64,000 bases of DNA, from assembly GCF_954871325.1 (NCBI RefSeq), contig NC_088778.1, positions 17,263,666 to 17,327,665 of the forward strand. The letters run 5' to 3'. The stretch is from Gordionus sp. m RMFG-2023. Its lineage: Eukaryota > Nematomorpha > Gordioida > Chordodea > Parachordodidae. Under the pieces are notes generated by a model. That model was given only the letters and a program-made list of their open reading frames with translations. It did no database searches and was not told where the DNA came from. Every line of letters begins with the position of its first letter. Position 1 is the first letter of the stretch. Of the stretch, positions 58,413-64,000 are shown in pieces. The translations under genes and the position numbers were made by a program.

Positions 58413-59248
58413 CAAATAACGCCATTTTTTAATTTTGTGTTTTAGTCATGGTTTAAAATGATCATAACGAATGTCAGAGTGAAGGTATGATATTCTGTTT
58501 TTAAATATCTGAAAAAACATAATTAAACTTTAATTTTCAATTATTTTTAAATTATAATTTTAAATGCCACGTGAAATTCAAATTGAATCAATTATCTAGG
58601 TCAAAATTTTTGATTTACATAAAGAAAAAATTAATTCAGCCATAGTCGAAAAGCTCCAGCTAAGCAGAGAAACGATCAGACAGTATTAATAAATTAATTG
58701 TTTCAAATATACCCGAATTGGCCTCAAATCCAGAGATAAACGAAGTTCATCACAAATTATCAAGGAAAATAGCGGATGAAATCTTGTTCATTTGACTCAA
58801 AAATTAAGAGATAAGACAAAAAAGACTTTTATATTTCTCTACCGGCAACAAAATGATTCATTCTTTAGTTATAAATTTTATAACGTGATTAAAATTTTTA
58901 TATTTTAATTTAATGATAAGCCAAAAAATATCTATTAACAGATACCAAAAGAAGAAACGATACTGTTTCACAAAAAAATTGAACCTTTACCGAATGGTCA
59001 AAAGTTGATTTTGGAGACGGGTTTAAGTTTGTATTGAAATTTGAGTTCATAATAATGTATTACGCAAGGCAATTGTTTAATAACTTTTGACAAATTCAAC
59101 CTTATTAAAAACAAATTCTTGTTCATATGTGTAATATATGTGTATATAATATTATAATTATGAGTTATGACAATAATTAAAATATTTTGTCCTATCTTAA
59201 TAAAGCGTTTAATATTACATTGTATAAAAAAAAACACGGCGTTATTTG
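58413..59248 (+). mobile_element. Tc1/mariner-like transposon remnant
   Basis: The inverted ends are caaataacgcc at 58,413 and ggcgttatttg ending at 59,248. The plus strand from 58,564 reads MPREIQIESII, then LHKEKINSAIVEKLQLSRET with IRQY (the N-terminal helix-turn-helix), a GLKSRDKRSSSQIIKEN linker (the spacer before the catalytic region), and EWSKVDFGDGFKFVLK near 58,990 (the W-x-x-V-x-F-x-DE block with its acidic pair lost). Stops lie within the helix-turn-helix region and the linker, so it is dead. The C-terminal half, including the last catalytic residues, is missing. Confidence 0.65.
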
Positions 59249-60953
59249 GTTTTTGGTAGTATATATGTCTAGTGATATGGATTCATTGGGATTAATCTAA
59301 ATTTTAAATCATACTGAGGACCATTTTTAACTGAAAAATCTGATCGATATATATATGAAGATCAGCATTCCCGAATACATCGGCTATTAGGCTTGCACAG
59401 AATTAAGTAATTAAGAATATCATATTTAAAAAATTCGTACTAACCCCAAGAAATCTAGAAGCTTCAGAACAGAAAGTATGTAAAATCTTTTATTTTGAGA
59501 AAATTAAGTAAAAAAATTCGGATGATTGCCTATCTAAATTTTTTAAATAAATTATAATACAATGTCACTTAACATGTTATTTCTTATGCATGTTCTATTA
59601 TATATGTTAAATTTATCAAAGTTATTTATTTTATTGAAAATCAAATATTATATTAAAGGAAAAAATAAAAAGTTCGAATATAAAAAGGCACAAAATTAAA
59701 AAAGTGTGATTGTGATTAATGAATTCTATAGGTATCTTTTCATTTGATTATTAAAAAATCACAAGGTTATTTCTATCTCCTTACTTTAATAATCGACATA
59801 CATTTTATGAATGACCTTGATAAAGAATTATGCCACAATTTTTAATAAAATTAATTTTTTTATTTGACGTGTATAAACTAACAAATATTATTACTAGAAT
59901 TAAAATCTACTGCGAATGTCGGGAAAACCCATCAAATATCATCTTACCATAAGCTTCTTTAGATTAAACAAATGTTCTACAAAACGCTTGATTTAATAAA
60001 CCGTAATTTTAAATGGGGGAAATCATCATTTATAAAAAAAAATATAATATGAGCCCTGCCCAGATTAATCCAAGTCCTAAACTATTGCCCCAATAAAATT
60101 TCACAGATGGCCGAATAAAAAAATTTATCAGACCGGGTAGGAACTGAAATAATATTTAAAAAACAACTTGGAAACTAGTTCTTTAATCGTTATATTTCAA
60201 AAAATGCAAAAATTTGCTACTTTTTAAGCATTGCTAAAGTTTTCGCAAAAAAGTAGCTAGTTACTTTAACAAGATTAATGATCAACCATAACAGAAGATA
60301 TGATTTTTTTTAAACGAGTGGCGCACTTCAAAAATTTTAATATATGAAATTAATTTTATGAACTCTTAGTTTCATAATTGTTGTTCTGAAATATTTTATG
60401 TGTTCAACCCTTTAGAAATTTATGTATTTTTTTCTCATTCTCTGAAAATAGATTAATGAAAAAATATTTTTAAAAAATCCTTTTTACTAAGTCACATTAA
60501 TAATATTTTATCGTATTAGTAGGTTTGCCGATCCACAAATTATTTACCGAACCGAAACCCGATAAATAATTTATATATATACTTTGAGCCAATGTCTTAA
60601 AAAATTAATAATACTAGACAAAAAAATAACTAACTGCAAAGCTTTGTCAAATCAAAACAAGAAACAATGAAATTTTCTGATCCTCAGGTCAAGGGTTCCT
60701 CGTTAAATATTTTTAAATTTTATTTTTGGTGCTTATATAACAAAAAATATCGCATTTTTTGCTACTCTTTTTTAAATAATTAGATGTGTTAAAATATAAA
60801 AAGATAAAATATATTTGAATTAAATTCTTTTCCTATTTAATTTTAATAAAAGAATTGTTTTTCAATTTTCATCCGATGAGCAAGAATGTGTTGTAGTTAA
60901 GAAAGTAAATTAGCTAAAACGCGATCTACAGAAACTGAGGTTAGTTTTGCAAT
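59249..60953. other. AT-rich DNA, little recognised
   Basis: Only a gtttgccgatccacaaatta scrap near 60,525-60,560 resembles the CCGAT-type hAT ends. No gene-like open frame was seen. Confidence 0.5.
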
Positions 60954-61406
60954 TAGAGGTCTGCACGGGGCGGGTTTTTAACCAAAAAGCACGCCCACTA
61001 GTTCTTTTAAATTTTTTAAATTCGCTAGCTCACCCATTTATAATTTTTTAAAAAATTTTACCCGCCCTACCGCCCATTTATCAATAAATTTTGTTTAACC
61101 CTCCCGCCTAATGCGTAAAGATTATTTTAATGGCTGGTTTGACTTTTTATTTACTTATTCTAATATATTTTTAATTAAACATATATAATATGCAATATTA
61201 TGAAATAAAACTATTATTTTTAATAAATTGAAGTCTGTTCTGCTCATTTCACCTGAAAAATATTAAAAAATTTACCCGCCCATTACTTTACAATTTAATT
61301 TAACCCTCCCAACGTTAAAAATATTTTAAAAAACCCGCCCACGCCCGTCAGAAATATGGGCGAGGGTGGGCGGGCGGGCTAAAAATCCGCCCAATGCAGA
61401 CCTCTA
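60954..61406. mobile_element. TAGAGGTCTGCA MITE, complete
   Basis: The ends tagaggtctgcacgg and (reverse complement) tagaggtctgcattgg are inverted. The flanks tttgcaat (60,946-60,953) and attgcaat (61,407-61,414) match at 7 of 8. Both subterminal regions are rich in CCCGCC/GGGCGG words. It is 453 bp and non-coding. A truncated relative is at 13,803. Confidence 0.85.
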
Positions 61407-61714
61407 ATTGCAATGTTATATTTAATGAATAAAAAACTTATTTCTGGAAATTTATTAAAAATATTTAATGTTTTTTCAAAAAATTCCTAGACAATTATCG
61501 TCAGAATTTTTCAGTCGTAAAAAAAAGGATTTCAGAATAAGCTATATTCTAAGTCTTTCACATTTCTTCAGTTTCTAAAAATTTCTTTAATTATGATATT
61601 ATATTAGTTTATTCTTAATTTTTCATTCTGTGAAAATCCTAAATTCAAGTTTAAATACCCAATATAATATGAAGGAGATAATATACTAATCTTCATATTA
61701 TATATACTTAAATC

Positions 61715-62737
61715 AAGAGTTGTTAATGCTCCTTTTAGTTAGTTCCCGCTCCCACTCCTACCCTCTCAAAAGGAGCTAGCTCCCGCTCCAAGTAATGGAG
61801 TGCCACTCCATAGCCACTCCTTTGATTTTCATTTTTTTTAGAAAGTACACGAAACAAAATCATATTTTTTATCAAAAAGGTTTTATTATATTAAATGATA
61901 TATCAAAATATTTATAATCTTTTAAAAATAATAAATTTTCTAAATTTGAATCTAACAAACATCCACGCTTCACCCCTAAAACCTGTTTAGCAATACTAAA
62001 CAGGCGCTCAACAGGAGCACTAGAGGGAAGCGGGATATTGTATTTTATAAAAATATTTTTTAATTCAGGAAATTTATCAAAAATAGTAATTTTGATATCA
62101 TTATTTAAAAAATATTTGTTATATATCTTCCTGATGATCAATTTCATGGAATCCAAAAAAATCATCCAAATCATTGCAGGGTTCCCGTGAACTAGTAGCT
62201 ATTTTTGCATCAGGAATTTGTTTTCATAAAAATTAATTAATTTGCATTTTAGATTTTAGCCATTCCCAATTTAATTTGAATGCAGGATGGATAATAGCTG
62301 CAATGATATTTATCATTATGAACATTTGATAATCTGCAATAAAGTATTTTAAATAGATAATTTATTTTTTATCTCGATTTCTTCTTCTATGATGTCTGGA
62401 TCCATAATATCATTTTTTATCATATATCTATAAAATGAATATTAATATGACACAAGATTTTCCAAGAAATTTTTAATATAAAAAGATAGAAAAAATGTTT
62501 AGTACTAACTGATTAGATGAAAAATCAATATAAAACTTGGCTCATCAAATAAAATTACCTTTTTATTGAATTTTAATAAATAAATAGATTTATTAACATT
62601 TAAAAAATAATCTATTAAATTTAAAAGAGCGGTGGAGCAAGGCTCCTCTACTCCAGCCCTAAAAGGAGCCAATTCCCGCTCCCGCGGGCACTCCAGGTGT
62701 TTTTGAAAAAATGGAGCGCCGCTCCTTAACAACTCTA
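61715..62737 (-). mobile_element. Internally deleted hAT, GGAGC-rich ends
   Basis: The ends aagagttgttaatgctcc and (reverse complement) tagagttgttaaggagc are inverted. The flanks cttaaatc (61,707-61,714) and tttaaatc (62,738-62,745) match at 7 of 8. Subterminal DNA is crowded with GGAGC/GCTCC. The terminal TAGAGTTGTTAA motif is shared with the right end of the 538-7,922 element, although the inner sequences differ. Confidence 0.85.
61872..62174 (-). pseudogene. hAT dimerisation domain
   Basis: The open frame has FDKFPELKNIFIKYNIPLPS, then SAPVERLFSIAKQVLGVKRG and NLENLLFLK. These are the complete C-terminal dimerisation motif with the SS-x-x-ER-x-F-S core (here SSAPVERLFS). Upstream parts of the transposase are missing, since the element is only about 1 kb. 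It resembles the layer 4 domain at 39,169. Confidence 0.85.
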
Positions 62738-62842
62738 TTTAAATCTAAAAATATTAAAATATATAATAATAATTGATTTGATAATTCAACTTTTACCAAT
62801 AAGTTTAATTTTTTTTTAATCTGATAAAGAATAATTGTAGTG

Positions 62843-64000
62843 CAGTGTCGTATCCAAACCCCCCCCCCCCGAAATAAATTTTTTTAAATTTAATTTACTA
62901 AATTGATAATAAATGCTTGAAATTAAAAAACAACTTCCTTTTTTTACAATATTTAATTATTTTCATATTTTTTTTAGCTATAAATTTTAATTTAAAAAAT
63001 TATAGAAAGCATTTGTCAAAAAGATGTTGCAGCCTGAAACCACAATTTTCATTGTGACAACGAAATTAATGTGTACTGAAAATATTTGTGAAGCTGGGAA
63101 TGGTTAGAAATTTCCAGTGTCATTAAATGAGAAATTTGACATTCCATTTATAATGGCTAAAAAAATTTCAGTGACTTATCATGACATTGACTCAAATAAT
63201 CAAAAAAAGAAACTAAAAAGATTTTGTCCGACTAGATTCGTTGAAAGAAAAGAGTAGGTGAAACTTTATTGAACTATATGTTGTTGTATTTGCAGCACTG
63301 AAATTTTATATATTAAGTAAATAAAAGATTCAGTAGATACTGAGAATCTTTTGCAGGCTATATTAAGCCACAATTTTTAATATCAATTCAATATGTTTAT
63401 TTTTTATTTAATTATACATATGATTTCAGTAAAATGCTACAAAAAATTGATTTGAATTTAAGGGAGGTTATGAGTAGAGCAAAGGATATTGTTGAAATAT
63501 TAACAAATATTAGAGAGAATGTGGATGAAAAATTTCATGAAATGTATGAGAAAGTAAAGGAGATTGCTAATATGTTTGAGATTGAAATTTTAATAGAGTA
63601 GATCCAATCGCTCAAACGATTGAGGATTTTATAAAATAAACATTTTTATTCCCTTATTGATACATTTTTATTTTAAATAAAGGAAAGATTTATTAGTCAT
63701 AATTTTATTTTAAAAAGCTTTTATTTTCTTTTGCCGGTTGAGTCTAAACTGTTGATTACACTTGAAACACGAAAGGATATTAAGAAAATCTCAGAGTTTT
63801 ACGTGGATGATTTAGTAAGCTCATATGATAAGTAACTTTGTGATGTCATATTTTGCTAAAAAATCTTGACAGAATAGAGTATTCTCTGAAACCTAAAAAT
63901 GCTCAGCAGGCCCTTTCCATGTGTAATTGCACTTTAGATTCCCTGCCTAATATCAAAACATTATTAATTATTTAAGCTACATTGCCAATTAGTACCTGCA
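62843..64000 (+). mobile_element. hAT element, 5' part, runs off the window
   Basis: It begins with cagtgtcgtatccaaacc and a poly-C run, like hAT ends of the CAGTGGCGTATCCAG type. The plus strand then reads, in several frames, KKKLKRFCPTRFVERKE (the C-P-T-R-W-V-x-R block), MLQKIDLNLREVMSRAKDIV with TNIRENVDEKF (the LQ-x-x-x-x-DL helix) and, at the very end, LPNIKTLLII then ATLPISTC, which opens the dimerisation domain. This order is that of ZMYM1/P-element-repressor-like hAT transposases. Several stops and shifts are present. The N-terminal half is missing, so it is internally deleted. Its right end lies beyond 64,000. Confidence 0.75.

Noticed and set aside
62843-62875. Sequencing artefact at the poly-C run
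   Set aside because: The run directly follows a CAGTG-type hAT start, and similar C-runs are common at such ends. Its exact length may still be unreliable.

Overview
The window is very AT-rich animal DNA made of a dense thicket of old transposons around two recognisable host genes. Both genes, DCAF5 and SPRED, are metazoan families, and both have short spliceosomal introns (61 to 501 bp) with GT..AG ends and consistent phase. This points to an invertebrate animal. I cannot assign a phylum. There are no rRNA genes, operons, CRISPR arrays or other prokaryotic features.

Layout. 1-7,922: a minisatellite, then a 7.4 kb hAT transposon on the minus strand, broken open by several later insertions. 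These include an unnamed transposase-like element and GC-rich hAT ends. 7,923-9,172: small non-autonomous hAT elements. 9,173-12,619 (+): the last six exons of DCAF5, a CUL4-DDB1 ubiquitin-ligase substrate receptor; its first exons are not recognisable upstream in this window. 12,620-17,250: hairpin and MITE debris, a SINE piece and an old Ty3 fossil. 17,250-19,440: a pyrimidine-rich tract split by a 754 bp hAT derivative. 19,790-28,170: two LINE copies on the minus strand on either side of a better preserved Ty3 fossil. 28,200-31,107: plain AT-rich DNA and small MITEs.

31,186-43,972 is the most striking region: at least five hAT elements of different families, one inside another. Three of the layers have 8-bp target duplications of 7/8 or 8/8 match. 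The innermost element carries a spliced ZMYM1/TTF-like transposase gene with a fourfold tandem array of one candidate exon, and also a scrap of a Ty3 element.

44,658-46,612 (-): a complete two-exon SPRED gene, an EVH1 plus Sprouty-domain inhibitor of Ras-ERK signalling, with an enlarged EVH1 loop and a cysteine-poor Sprouty domain. 46,613-53,684: a MITE, a long hairpin, and a reverse-transcriptase C-terminal remnant between two inverted copies of a dispersed repeat. 53,685-57,668: a GC-ended hAT holding two tRNA-type SINEs and another terminal-inverted-repeat element. 57,690-64,000: a TTATTCG-rich repeat, a dead Tc1/mariner-like element, a MITE, a hAT remnant and the 5' part of a further hAT running off the window.

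The two host genes have no evident functional link. Each works alone in its own pathway, protein degradation and receptor tyrosine kinase signalling. Apart from them, what is seen is almost all selfish DNA, dominated by the hAT superfamily. Coordinates of element ends are exact only where a target duplication is quoted; others are approximate. All homology calls come from reading motifs by eye.
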